Source of the DNA: JAWOLE01 sp963815655 | Lineage (GTDB): Bacteria > Acidobacteriota > Thermoanaerobaculia > UBA5066 > Gp7-AA6 | Length of the DNA: 64,000 bases | Assembly: GCA_963815655.1 (NCBI GenBank) | Contig: CAWFHK010000001.1 | Location: 2,046,001-2,110,000 of the forward strand | Direction: 5' to 3' | Shown: positions 49,783 through 61,921 of the stretch, in pieces | How the letters are laid out: the number at the start of each line of letters is the position of its first letter | Position numbering within the stretch: the stretch's first letter is position 1 | Notes under the pieces: generated by a model | Told to the model about the DNA's origin: nothing | Databases searched by the model: none | The model's input: only the letters and a program-made list of their open reading frames with translations | Program-made: the position numbers and the translations under genes

Positions 49783-50961
49783 CTACGCGGAGGCGAGGTT
49801 GTTGTCGAGGGCCGAACTCGCGACGGGCAACATGGCTCCACGCGGCTTCGGCTCCGGGATCGGGCTCGTGCAGCAGAATTCCTTGCAGGCGTCGTAGAGG
49901 GTGCGGCGCTGGACGGGGGCGTAGCCGGCGTCGGCGATCAGGCGGCGCATCTCTTCCTGCGTCATCCGGTTTCGGGCGCCGGCGGCGTAGACGACGTTCT
50001 CCTCGATCATGATGGAGCCCAAGTCGTCGGCGCCGAAGGAAAGGGAGACCTGGCCGATCTTGGGGCCCTGCGTGACCCAGGAGCCCTGGACGTGCCGGAT
50101 GTTGTCGAGGTAGAGGCGGGAGACGGCGAGCGTCTTCAGGTACTCGAAGCCGCCGGCCTCCTCGACCTTGCCGTCCAGGACCGTGTTCTCCTTCTGGAAG
50201 GTCCAGGGGATCCAGGCCGTGAAGCCTCCCGTGCGGTCCTGGAGGTCGCGCACGACCTGGAAGTGCGCCACCCGGTCCCGGTAGGTCTCCCCCACGCCGA
50301 ACATCATCGTCGCGGTCGTCCGCATGCCCAGGCCGTGAGCGCTCTCGTGAACGTCCACCCACTTCGCCGTCGGCGCCTTCGTGAGCGACCAGATGCGCCG
50401 CCGCACGGAGTCCTCGAGGATCTCCGCGCCCCCTCCCGGGATCGATTGCAGGCCCGCGTCGCGCAGGCGCGCGATGACGTCGCGCATCGGCCACTTCGTG
50501 ATCTTCTGGAGGAAGTAGACCTCGGGGGCGGAGAGCGCATGGAGGTGGATCGTCGGGAAATTCTTCCGGATGAAGCGGAACATGTCTTCGTAGAACGAGA
50601 ACGGCAGCTCCCCGTCCACGCCTCCCTGGAGCAGGATCCCCGTTCCACCCAGGTCAATCGTCTCCTGGATCTTCTCCCCGATCTGATCGAAGGTCAGGAC
50701 GTAGGCGTCGGGGTCCGCGCTCGAAGGGCGGTAGAACGCGCAGAACTGGCACCGGTAGACGCAGACGTTCGTGTAGTTGATGTTCCGGTCCACGATGTAG
50801 GAGGCGACCCCGGGGTCGTTCTTCCGGCGGCGGACCGCGTCCGCCGCCGCGCCCAGCTCCAGGAGGTTCCCTTCCTCCAGGAGCCTCACGGCGTCTTCGA
50901 AGGAGAGGCGTTGACCGGACAACGCCCGATCGAGAATCTCCGAAGTGCGGGGGCCGGTCAT
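49783..50961 (-). CDS. mqnC: Cyclic dehypoxanthine futalosine synthase (radical SAM)
   Basis: Radical SAM enzyme of the futalosine menaquinone pathway that cyclises dehypoxanthine futalosine. 392 aa. The CxxxCxxC cluster is CVYRCQFCAF at about residues 67-76. MqnC-specific text is GGTGILLQGGVDGELPFSFY and HLHALSAPEV; IPGGGAEIL is shared with MqnE. FQKENTVL replaces the common FQPENT. mqnA lies two genes upstream on the same strand, separated by pirin. Confidence 0.91.
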   Translation of the reverse strand: MTGPRTSEILDRALSGQRLSFEDAVRLLEEGNLLELGAAADAVRRRKNDPGVASYIVDRNINYTNVCVYRCQFCAFYRPSSADPDAYVLTFDQIGEKIQETIDLGGTGILLQGGVDGELPFSFYEDMFRFIRKNFPTIHLHALSAPEVYFLQKITKWPMRDVIARLRDAGLQSIPGGGAEILEDSVRRRIWSLTKAPTAKWVDVHESAHGLGMRTTATMMFGVGETYRDRVAHFQVVRDLQDRTGGFTAWIPWTFQKENTVLDGKVEEAGGFEYLKTLAVSRLYLDNIRHVQGSWVTQGPKIGQVSLSFGADDLGSIMIEENVVYAAGARNRMTQEEMRRLIADAGYAPVQRRTLYDACKEFCCTSPIPEPKPRGAMLPVASSALDNNLASA

Positions 50962-50991
50962 CGGCTCATTCTAAACCGGTGAACGCCGCCC

Positions 50992-51867
50992 TCACTCGTC
51001 GCGCGGCTCGTCCCGGATGAAGTGGCCCGTGCGGAGGTCGGAGAGCGTCTGCTCGATCTCCGAGCGAGTATTCATGACGAAGGGGCCGTAACGGGCGATC
51101 GGCTCGCGGAGCGGGCGCGCGGCGGCGAGGAGGAAGTTCCCCCCTTTTTCCGCGGCGGAGGCCTCGATCAGTTCGCCGTCTCCGAAGACAACGAGCGCCG
51201 GCCCGTGGACCCGCCTGCGCTCCGGCCCGAACAGCAGGTCGCCATGCTCGACGTAGGCGAAAGCGGTGTGCCCGGGCTCGACCGCTTCGCGGAACGAAAC
51301 TCCGGCGGGGAGCGTCACGTCCATGAACTTCGGCGACACCGAGAGCCCGTCCACGGGTCCGACGAGTCGTCCGCCGCCGGCCTCTCCGGCGATCACGCGG
51401 ATCCTCGCGCCCTCGGCCGTTTCGACCTCCTCGAGGCGCGCGGCGGCGAGATCGCGGTATTTCGGGCGCGTCATCTTCTCCTTCGCCGGAAGGTTCAACC
51501 AGAGCTGCAGCCCGGAGATCCCCTCGGGCCGCACCTGCGGCATCTCCTCGTGGAGAATGCCGCTGCCGGAGGTCATCCACTGGATGTCCCCGGCGCCGAT
51601 CGCGCCGCTGTGCCCGAGGGAGTCGCGGTGCTTGACCTCCCCTTCTCGCACGAGCGTCACCGTCTCGATGCCCCGGTGGGGGTGGTAGGGAAATCCCGCC
51701 CTGTAGTCGGCCGGGTTGGCCGACTCGAAGTTGTCGAGCAGGAGAAACGGGTCGAGGTTGTCGAGCTCGGGCGTGCCGATCGACCTCACGAGGTGAACGC
51801 CCGCGCCTTCGGTGACCGGGCGCGGCGTCACGACTCGGGCCACCGGGCGGGAAACGGGACCGGACAT
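50992..51867 (-). CDS. Pirin-family bicupin
   Basis: Iron-binding bicupin of 291 aa. Pirin N-domain text: FLLLDNFESANPADYRAGFP, YHPHRGIETVTLVREGEVKH, HSGAIGAGDIQWMTSGSGIL and HEEMP. Pirins are often quercetinase-like or redox regulators; function here is unknown. It lies between mqnC and mqnA on the same strand. Confidence 0.93.
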   Translation of the reverse strand: MSGPVSRPVARVVTPRPVTEGAGVHLVRSIGTPELDNLDPFLLLDNFESANPADYRAGFPYHPHRGIETVTLVREGEVKHRDSLGHSGAIGAGDIQWMTSGSGILHEEMPQVRPEGISGLQLWLNLPAKEKMTRPKYRDLAAARLEEVETAEGARIRVIAGEAGGGRLVGPVDGLSVSPKFMDVTLPAGVSFREAVEPGHTAFAYVEHGDLLFGPERRRVHGPALVVFGDGELIEASAAEKGGNFLLAAARPLREPIARYGPFVMNTRSEIEQTLSDLRTGHFIRDEPRDE

Positions 51868-51889
51868 GAGACCTCCTTGGCCCCGAGAA

Positions 51890-52741
51890 CTACGCGCCGG
51901 CGGCCATCGGGGATTCGGGGACGACCGAGCCCTCCTCGGCGGCCAGGCGGTAGAAGAGCGCCAATCCCTTCTCGTCGGCCTCGGACAGCCGGTAATGGAG
52001 GCAGTGACGCAGGTAGTCCTCGATCATGGCGCGCGAGAGGCCGGCGCCGGCGGCGAGGCTCGAAAGCTCCTCCTCGACCATCGCGTCGAAATTCTCCATC
52101 GCGAAGAGGTGCGCCCTCTCGAAGACCCTCTCGAGGCCCTCCCGCCACGCCTCCCGACGGACCGCCCAGAAGGCGAAGACAAACGGGAACCCGGTCCAGC
52201 TCTTCCATTCGGCGGCGAGGTCGAGGACGACGAGGCCGGAGAGCCGCGCCTTCAAGGCCGGGTCTCCGATGACGAGCTCGGCGTCCGCCGGCGCGCCTCC
52301 TCTCCCGCGATACTCGGGATCAAGCCCGTAGACTCGCTTCAAGAGCAGGCGGGTCAGCACCGCCGAGGTGCGCGAGGCGGGATCCAGAGACACGGAACGG
52401 ATCTTCTCGCGGGAGACCTTCGACACGAGGAGCACCGATCGCACCTCGGAGTCCGCCGCGATGCCGAGCCCCTCGACCCTCACGAGGCCCGGGATGCGCC
52501 GGAACTCGATCGACGGGATGAGCCCCGCGTCCGCCTCGCCGCGCGCGAGCTTCTCCGCGCAGACCGACGGGACATCGCGCGACACGGAAACGCCGGGAGG
52601 AGGCTCTTTCAGGAGACCCCAGGTCAGAGGGCGGGCGTTTAAGAAATCGACGACGGAAACCCGGAGAATCGGGTGATCGGGTGATGGATGATCGGGTGAT
52701 CCTCCGTGACCCGGCTCCCCTTCACCCGATCGCACGATCAC
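51890..52741 (-). CDS. mqnA: Chorismate dehydratase
   Basis: First enzyme of the futalosine pathway, converting chorismate to 3-enolpyruvyl-benzoate; solute-binding-protein fold in the cytoplasm. Family text LRVSVVDFLNARPLTWGLLK, GLIPSIEFRRIPGL and FPFVFAFWAVRREAW. Recognisable sequence begins at about 52669, yet the only standard starts are GTG codons at 52741/52735 inside repeat array C copy 3. Either 24 repeat-derived residues are translated or a rare ATT at 52669 is used. Confidence 0.86.
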   Translation of the reverse strand: MIVRSGEGEPGHGGSPDHPSPDHPILRVSVVDFLNARPLTWGLLKEPPPGVSVSRDVPSVCAEKLARGEADAGLIPSIEFRRIPGLVRVEGLGIAADSEVRSVLLVSKVSREKIRSVSLDPASRTSAVLTRLLLKRVYGLDPEYRGRGGAPADAELVIGDPALKARLSGLVVLDLAAEWKSWTGFPFVFAFWAVRREAWREGLERVFERAHLFAMENFDAMVEEELSSLAAGAGLSRAMIEDYLRHCLHYRLSEADEKGLALFYRLAAEEGSVVPESPMAAGA

Positions 52742-52750
52742 CCGATCGCA
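52666..52750. repeat. Inverted octamer array, family C (copy 3), abutting mqnA
   Basis: The left arm (52668-52701) is AATCGGGT/GATCGGGT/GATGGATG/ATCGGGTG/ATC. The right arm (52721-52750) is TCACCCGA/TCGCACGA/TCACCCGA/TCGCAGA. The array begins exactly where MqnA homology starts and ends 8 bp before the rho stop codon. Confidence 0.84.
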
Positions 52751-52757
52751 GATTCCC

Positions 52758-54128
52758 TCATCCCTGCGTCATCAGGTTCAGGAACTCGCCGTTCGTCTTG
52801 GTCTTGTCGAGCTTCTCGGTCAGGAGCTCCATCGCTTCGACGACCGAGAGCGGGTTCAGGACCTTGCGGAGGACCCAGACGCGGTTCAATTCCGCCTTGT
52901 CCATCAGCAGCTCTTCCTTGCGGGTCCCCGACTTGTTGATGTCGATCGCCGGGAAGACGCGCTTGTCCATGAGCTTGCGGTCGAGGTGGACCTCCATGTT
53001 TCCGGTCCCCTTGAATTCCTCGAAAATGACGTCATCCATCCGGGAGCCGGTGTCGATCAGGGCCGTCGCCATGATCGTTAGCGACCCGCCCTCCTCGACG
53101 TTCCTCGCGGCGCCGAAGAACCGCTTGGGCCGCTGCAATGCGTTGGAATCCACGCCGCCCGAGAGCACCTTGCCCGACGGCGGCACGATCGCGTTGTAGG
53201 CGCGCGCCAGGCGCGTGATCGAGTCGAGCAGGATGACGACGTCCCGCTTGTGCTCGACGAGCCGCTTGGCTTTCTCGATGACCATCTCGGCCACCTGCAC
53301 GTGGCGCGCGGCCGGCTCGTCGAACGTCGAGGAGATGACCTCGCCCCGAACCGAGCGCTGCATGTCGGTGACTTCCTCGGGCCGCTCGTCGATCAGGAGC
53401 ACGATGAGCGTGATCTCCGGGTGGTTGGTCGAGATGGAGTTGGCGAGCGACTGCAGGATCATCGTCTTGCCGGTGCGTGGCGCGGCCACGATCAGCCCGC
53501 GCTGCCCCTTGCCGACGGGCGACACGAGGTCGAGCACCCGCGAGGTCATGTTCGTCGGGACCTCCAGCCGGATGCGGTCCTGCGGGTAAAGCGGCGTCAG
53601 GTTGTCGAAGAAGATCTTCTCGCGCGCCACGTCGGGGTGCTCGAAGTTGACCGCCTCGACCTTGATGAGCGCGAAGTACCGCTCCCCCTCCTTGGGCGGG
53701 CGGATCTGGCCGGACACGGTGTCGCCCGTTCGCAGGTCGAATTTCCGGATCTGCGAAGGCGAGACGTAGATGTCGTCCGGGCCGGGCAGGTAGTTGTACT
53801 CGGGGGCGCGCAGGAAGCCGAACCCGTCGGGAAGGCACTCGAGCACGCCTTCCGAGAAGATCAGCCCCTTCTTTTCCGTCTGCGCCTGCAGGATCTTGAA
53901 GATCAGGTCCTGCTTGCGCATCCCGGTCGCGTTCTCGACCTCCAGGTCGCGCGCGATCTTGAGCAGCTGCGGGATCTTGATCTCGTGCAGGTCCCGGATG
54001 TCGAGCGTGTCGCCGTGCTCGTGCTCGTGCTCGATGGCCTGCTCTTCGCTCTCCGTGTCCGGAAGGCCCTCCGGCGGGAGCTCCAGCGTCTCTACGTCGG
54101 ATTCGTTCGAACCCTTCTTTCTTGCCAT
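52758..54128 (-). CDS. rho: Transcription termination factor Rho
   Basis: Hexameric RNA helicase that ends transcription. 456 aa. An acidic N-terminal extension with a His/Glu run (EHEHEHGD) precedes the Rho N and RNA-binding domains (GFGFLRAPEYNYLPGPDDIY). ATPase motifs: Walker A APRTGKTM, Walker B VVILLDSITRLARAYN, Q-loop and R-loop region FFGAARNVEEGGSLTI. Full length. The leader carries a hairpin at 54145-54165. Confidence 0.96.
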   Translation of the reverse strand: MARKKGSNESDVETLELPPEGLPDTESEEQAIEHEHEHGDTLDIRDLHEIKIPQLLKIARDLEVENATGMRKQDLIFKILQAQTEKKGLIFSEGVLECLPDGFGFLRAPEYNYLPGPDDIYVSPSQIRKFDLRTGDTVSGQIRPPKEGERYFALIKVEAVNFEHPDVAREKIFFDNLTPLYPQDRIRLEVPTNMTSRVLDLVSPVGKGQRGLIVAAPRTGKTMILQSLANSISTNHPEITLIVLLIDERPEEVTDMQRSVRGEVISSTFDEPAARHVQVAEMVIEKAKRLVEHKRDVVILLDSITRLARAYNAIVPPSGKVLSGGVDSNALQRPKRFFGAARNVEEGGSLTIMATALIDTGSRMDDVIFEEFKGTGNMEVHLDRKLMDKRVFPAIDINKSGTRKEELLMDKAELNRVWVLRKVLNPLSVVEAMELLTEKLDKTKTNGEFLNLMTQG

Positions 54129-54144
54129 GGGTTTTTGTCCTCAT

Positions 54145-54165
54145 CCGGCGGGCGAGCCCCGCCGG
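54145..54165 (-). promoter_or_regulatory. Hairpin in the rho leader
   Basis: A perfect 8-bp stem, CCGGCGGG/CCCGCCGG with a 5-nt loop, lies 17 bp before the rho start. On the minus strand it is preceded, not followed, by A-rich sequence, so it is unlikely to terminate lon transcription. It may act in rho autoregulation, known from other bacteria but not shown here. Confidence 0.4.
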
Positions 54166-54260
54166 CTTTTGTTACCGCTGTTGTCCTCTATCCTATCAAT
54201 CGTGCCGCGTCGGGGGTCCTGGAAATCGCGGGGTCCCGCCGGACCGGGACGCCTGATCAT

Positions 54261-56663
<2,403 letters not shown>

Positions 56664-56727
56664 GGTTGAGATCCTTCAAGCTCCGCGCCCGCGGAGGCTG
56701 TACCCGATACGGGGACCCGTCGTCTCG

Positions 56728-57972
<1,245 letters not shown>

Positions 57973-58131
57973 TCAGCCTCCGGGTTGGGGATGGAAGGAT
58001 TCTAGGCTGCCCGGTCCGGGCCGTCAACCCGCCTGTTGGTACTGCCCTCGCACCCCGCGCCTATTCTACACATCCGAAGAGACTAACGTCAGGTGGAACC
58101 GCGTATTCCTGGCTCTGGACCAAGGTGGGGG

Positions 58132-58200
58132 GTTCGGAGTTCGGTTCTCGGTGCTCGGTGTTCGGTTGGGCTCCGGCAACCGGGCGCCGGGCACCGAATC
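58132..58200. repeat. Inverted heptamer array, family G (copy 2)
   Basis: The left arm is GGTTCTC/GGTGCTC/GGTGTTC/GGTT (58141-58166) with an upstream GTTCGG unit. The right arm is CCGGGCG/CCGGGCA/CCGAATCC (58182-58203). More diverged than copy 1. Lies between clpP and clpX. Confidence 0.7.
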
Positions 58201-58203
58201 CGA

Positions 58204-58851
58204 TCATCCCGCCGCCTTCAGCGCGACGTCGTCCCTTCGGTGGTAGATCGTGTCCACCAGACCGTACTTCCTGGCGTCTTCGGCTTCGAGGATGTAGTCG
58301 CGATCGGTGTCCTTCGCGATCTTCTCGATCGGCTGGTTGGTGTGCTTGGCCAGGATCTGGTTGAGCCGCTCCCGCATCTTCAGCAGGTCCCTGGCGTGGA
58401 TCTCGATGTCGGTCGCCTGACCTTGAAGGCCGTATCCGAGCGGCTGGTGGATGAGGAACCGCGAGTTGGGCAGCGCGTATCGCTTGCCGGGCGCCCCGGC
58501 CGCCATCAGAACCGCCGCCATCGAAGCCGCCTGGCCGATGCAGATGGTGGACACGTCGGGCTTGACGTACTGCATCGTGTCGTAGATCGCCATCCCCGCC
58601 GAGATGATGCCGCCGGGCGAGTTGACGTAGAAGGAGATGTCCTTCTCCGGGTTCTCGGACTCCAGGAAGAGCATCTGGGCGATGATCAGGTTCGCGATCG
58701 TGTCGTCGATCGGTTGCCCCAGGAAGATCACGTTGTCCTTGAGGAGCCGGGAGTAGATGTCGTACGCCCGCTCCCCGCGACTCGTCTGCTCGATGACCAT
58801 CGGAACCAGGACCATGCCGCCCCCCTCCTCGTGTTCTTCTTCCTGCTTCAT
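58204..58851 (-). CDS. clpP: ATP-dependent Clp protease proteolytic subunit
   Basis: Tetradecameric serine peptidase, 215 aa. The catalytic Ser lies in GQAASMAAVLM and the His in LIHQPLGYGLQGQ. A Glu/Gly-rich N-terminal stretch (KQEEEHEEGGGM) precedes the usual LVPMVIEQTSRGERAYDIYS; the internal ATG 58815 is an alternative start giving 203 aa. Between tig and clpX as in most bacteria. Confidence 0.96.
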   Translation of the reverse strand: MKQEEEHEEGGGMVLVPMVIEQTSRGERAYDIYSRLLKDNVIFLGQPIDDTIANLIIAQMLFLESENPEKDISFYVNSPGGIISAGMAIYDTMQYVKPDVSTICIGQAASMAAVLMAAGAPGKRYALPNSRFLIHQPLGYGLQGQATDIEIHARDLLKMRERLNQILAKHTNQPIEKIAKDTDRDYILEAEDARKYGLVDTIYHRRDDVALKAAG

Positions 58852-58898
58852 CTCTAACCGATCGCCTTCCGGTCACCATTCCCCGGCGTTTCCGGCAA

Positions 58899-58976
58899 GT
58901 CCAAAGTCCAAAGTCCAAAGTCCAAGGTAGCTTGACGCCCGGCTACTTTGGACCTTGGACCTTGGACCTTGGACTC
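58899..58976. repeat. Inverted heptamer array, family B (copy 3)
   Basis: The left arm (58899-58929) has four TCCAAAG-type units plus TCCAAGG. The right arm (58944-58976) has CTTTGGA/CCTTGGA/CCTTGGA/CCTTGGA. The loop is 14 nt. Lies between tig and clpP in a same-strand run. Confidence 0.88.
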
Positions 58977-58978
58977 TT

Positions 58979-60292
58979 TCATTTGACTTCCACCGGCATC
59001 CCCGAGGGTAGCACCCTGGCGGAGGAGATCAAGATGTCCACGGCTTTGGAGAGGCGGATCTCGTCGCGGAGGGCCTCCAGGCCGTCGTTCTTCGCCATCT
59101 GTTCGCGCAGGGCGGCCGGGTCCGTGCCCCGCCTGGCGGCGGCGCGCTTGAACTCGGCTTCCACCTCGGTGTCGGAGACCTCGATCCCCTCGCGGCGGGC
59201 GATCTCGTCTAAGAGCAGGTACTCCCTGACCCGCCGCTCGGCCCCCGGACGCGCGTCCTGGCCGAGCTTCTCCCAGTCCGCTTCTTTCGGGTCCATCCCG
59301 CTGGCGGCGAGGTAGCGGGCGTAGTCCTTGAGCGCGGCGACGGTCTCCGCCTCGACGAGCGTCTCCGGCGCGGGCAGCGTCACGCGCGAGAGCAGCGTGT
59401 CCACGATCGCGCGGCGGAGCCGGCGCCGGCGTTCCACTTCCTTCTCGCGGCGCAGTCCCCCGCGCACTTTTTCTCGAAGGCTCCCGGCCGTCTCGTTCTC
59501 CGCGACGAGCTTCGCGAAATCGTCGTCCAGCGCGGGCAGCTTCTTCTCCTTCAGGGCGACGAGCGTCAGCTCGTAGTCCACGGTCTTGCCGCGGAATTCC
59601 TCGTTGGGGAAGTCGTCGGGGAAGCTCTTTCGGAACCGCTGGGTCCGTCCGGGCAGCAAGCCGCGGAGGGCCTCGTTGATCTCCGGCATGGAGTCGGGAT
59701 GCCCCACCTCCAGCGTGATCTTCTCGTCCTTGAACGTGCGCGGGTTCTGCCCCGGCGCGAGGATCTCGACGAACGACCCAGCGATGTCAGCGACGGCGAA
59801 GTCCCCCGGAGCCGCCGCCCTTCCCTCGATCGGGTGGAACTCGGCGTGCCCCTCGCGCATCCGGTCCAGGACCTGGTCGACCTCCTGGTCCGTCGGCTCG
59901 ACGCTCACGTCTTCGACCGGCACGCCGCGATACTCCCCCGGCTCGACCGGCGGCTTGATGTCGAGCCGCGCCGTGAAGCGGATCGGGCCGGGCGGCTCCC
60001 ACGTCAATCCCTCGATGAGCGGCCGGCCGAGCACCGAGAGCTTGCGCTCCTCGATCGCCGAGCCGAGCGCGTCCGGGATGGCGCGCTCGAGGACGTCGTC
60101 CCGGATCTCCTGCCCGAAGCGCTTCTGCACGACCGCCTCCGGGGCATGCCCCTTGCGGAACCCGGGGAGCGCCGCCTGCTTCGCGTACGCCCGGGTGATC
60201 GCCCGCCGCGCCTCTTCCGCCTCCTCGGCCGGCACCTCGATCTCGAGGACCGTGCGGGTCGGAGATTCCTCTTCCGCCTTCAGGATGGCCAC
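58979..60292 (-). CDS. tig: Trigger factor
   Basis: Ribosome-bound chaperone and peptidyl-prolyl isomerase, 437 aa. The ribosome-binding signature GFRKGHAPEAVVQKRFG-type loop is at about residues 45-60. PPIase domain around 160-240 and the long helical C-terminal arms follow. Repeat array B copy 3 begins 2 bp after its stop. First gene of the tig-clpP-clpX-lon run. Confidence 0.95.
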   Translation of the reverse strand: MAILKAEEESPTRTVLEIEVPAEEAEEARRAITRAYAKQAALPGFRKGHAPEAVVQKRFGQEIRDDVLERAIPDALGSAIEERKLSVLGRPLIEGLTWEPPGPIRFTARLDIKPPVEPGEYRGVPVEDVSVEPTDQEVDQVLDRMREGHAEFHPIEGRAAAPGDFAVADIAGSFVEILAPGQNPRTFKDEKITLEVGHPDSMPEINEALRGLLPGRTQRFRKSFPDDFPNEEFRGKTVDYELTLVALKEKKLPALDDDFAKLVAENETAGSLREKVRGGLRREKEVERRRRLRRAIVDTLLSRVTLPAPETLVEAETVAALKDYARYLAASGMDPKEADWEKLGQDARPGAERRVREYLLLDEIARREGIEVSDTEVEAEFKRAAARRGTDPAALREQMAKNDGLEALRDEIRLSKAVDILISSARVLPSGMPVEVK

Positions 60293-60308
60293 GGCGAGAG
60301 TCTACTTC

Positions 60309-61865
60309 TCACTGCCTCGGCGGGAGAGTCCGCGTGCCGCCGCGGCGCGGCGAAAGGACGGTGCCGGGCCGCGCCGGGAGAACAGCGGCGTCGACGGCCA
60401 GGGCCACGTTCAGGCGGCCGAAGCCGAAAACGGGATTGGGGACGGCCGCGCCGGAGAGGCCGCCGCAGGTCTGCGTCGAGGTCAGCGGCAGGGCGGCGCG
60501 CTCGAGCAGCGCGATCGTCGCAGGGACCTGCCCGACGAGCTGCGGCGCGGCCGACCAGAGGAGGGCGACCGCGCCGGTCACGTGCGGGGCCGAGCCGGAG
60601 GTGCCCGAGAACGAGGAGGTGTAGCTCGCGGGGGGCGACGCGGCGCGCACGTTCACGCCGGGAGCGCAGATGTCGGGCTTCAACCGGTTCGAGCCGTCCA
60701 CGGTGATCGGGCCGCGGCTGGAGAAGCTCGCGATCGCGTCGGTATTCGACGTGGCCCCGATCGAGAAGATCGCGTCGTAGAAGGAGGGGGGGTCCGAGAT
60801 CGTCGAGCACGCCGGCCCGGCGTTCCCGGCCGAGACAACGACGACGATCCCCGCCGCGCTCACGTTCTCGACGATCGTCTTCAGGACGTTCGGGTCGGTG
60901 CACCCTTCCGTGACCGGACAGGACCAGGAATTGTTGATGACGTGCGCCGCGAGATCCGGCCTCGGGTTGGCGCCGTTGTGGTCCGTCGGCGCCATGAAGA
61001 ACTGGAAGCACTCCGTGTAGCGCGCCGGGGTCCCGTTGCCCCGGTCCATGTTGCGGCAGGCGATGAAACGCGCGCCGGGCGCCATCCCGACCTGGTTGCC
61101 CACCCCGTCGTCCCCCACCACGAGGCTCGCCGTGGCGGTGCCGTGGCTGTCGTCGTCGCAAGGGGCGGGCGCGTCCGAGCCGCACGGGTTGCCCGCCGCC
61201 GCGTTGTGGATCGCGTCGTGCCAGTTGTAGTCGTGCGAGACGCTCGCGCCGTCGAACCCGCGGTAGTGGCTTTTCAGGGCCGGATGCTCCCATGTCACTC
61301 CGGTGTCGGCCATCCCGACGACGATCCCCTGTCCCGTGAACCCCCGGGCCCAGACCGCCGGCGCGCCGACCTTGACGAGGTTCGGCTCGACGGCTGATGC
61401 CCCGGAAGGCGGGAGGCGGGAGGCGGAAAGCGAAGCTTCCTGCTCGATGACTGGCTGAGGCTCTCGATGGGCTTCGAGGTTCGCAACGACGGTCGAGACA
61501 TCCTCGCGCGCCGCGAGCTCGGCAGCGAGCACGTTGTCCCCTTCCACCTCGATCATGTTCACGAGATAAAAGGAGCGGTAGGCGATGCCGTCCGCGTCGA
61601 GGCGCGCCCGCAGGGGGGCCTGCGAAGCCTCCGCCTGCGCGCGCAGCGCCTCGTAGACGAACCGCCCCTTCTCTGCCTTTTCCGTAAACGCCGCGGCGCC
61701 CGAGAGGTCCGCCTGCTCCCGCAGAACGACGAGAAACGACGCCTCCTCCCCCGCCGCCTTGCCCGCGAAGATCCGCGGATCCACACTCCCCGCCGCCGCG
61801 AGAGCCGCCGCTGCGAGAAGGAAGTTGGCGAACACCAGAAGGAAGGATAGGTTCCGTTTCACCAA
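60309..61865 (-). CDS. Subtilisin-like serine protease (S8), repeat array inside the gene
   Basis: Secreted protease of 518 aa. Signal peptide (LVFANFLLAAAALAAAG), inhibitor-like prodomain (about 40-135), then the S8 catalytic domain with D187 (VVGMADTGVTW), H241 (DDDSHGTATAS), oxyanion Asn in HVINNSW and S423 (GTSGSAPHV). Residues 146-155, in the linker before the catalytic domain, are encoded by family H heptamers (61403-61430). It starts at TTG 61865 or GTG 61862. The C-terminus ends soon after the catalytic domain in an Arg/Pro-rich tail. Confidence 0.91.
   Translation of the reverse strand: MVKRNLSFLLVFANFLLAAAALAAAGSVDPRIFAGKAAGEEASFLVVLREQADLSGAAAFTEKAEKGRFVYEALRAQAEASQAPLRARLDADGIAYRSFYLVNMIEVEGDNVLAAELAAREDVSTVVANLEAHREPQPVIEQEASLSASRLPPSGASAVEPNLVKVGAPAVWARGFTGQGIVVGMADTGVTWEHPALKSHYRGFDGASVSHDYNWHDAIHNAAAGNPCGSDAPAPCDDDSHGTATASLVVGDDGVGNQVGMAPGARFIACRNMDRGNGTPARYTECFQFFMAPTDHNGANPRPDLAAHVINNSWSCPVTEGCTDPNVLKTIVENVSAAGIVVVVSAGNAGPACSTISDPPSFYDAIFSIGATSNTDAIASFSSRGPITVDGSNRLKPDICAPGVNVRAASPPASYTSSFSGTSGSAPHVTGAVALLWSAAPQLVGQVPATIALLERAALPLTSTQTCGGLSGAAVPNPVFGFGRLNVALAVDAAVLPARPGTVLSPRRGGTRTLPPRQ
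61403..61430. repeat. Heptamer array, family H, inside the protease gene
   Basis: Four units in 28 bp; on the coding strand CTTTCCG/CCTCCCG/CCTCCCG/CCTTCCG. Encodes part of LSASRLPPSG in the linker between prodomain and protease domain, without a stop. Confidence 0.83.
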
Positions 61866-61871
61866 GCGAGC

Positions 61872-61877
61872 ATTGTA
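61872..61877 (-). promoter_or_regulatory. Possible -10 box just before the protease gene
   Basis: TACAAT on the minus strand lies 7 bp before the TTG start at 61865, which would give a leaderless or near-leaderless mRNA. No Shine-Dalgarno and no good -35 are visible, so support is weak. Confidence 0.3.
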
Positions 61878-61921
61878 CGCGAATCCGACTTGGTCTCGCC
61901 TTCGGCAGGAACTACGACGAA

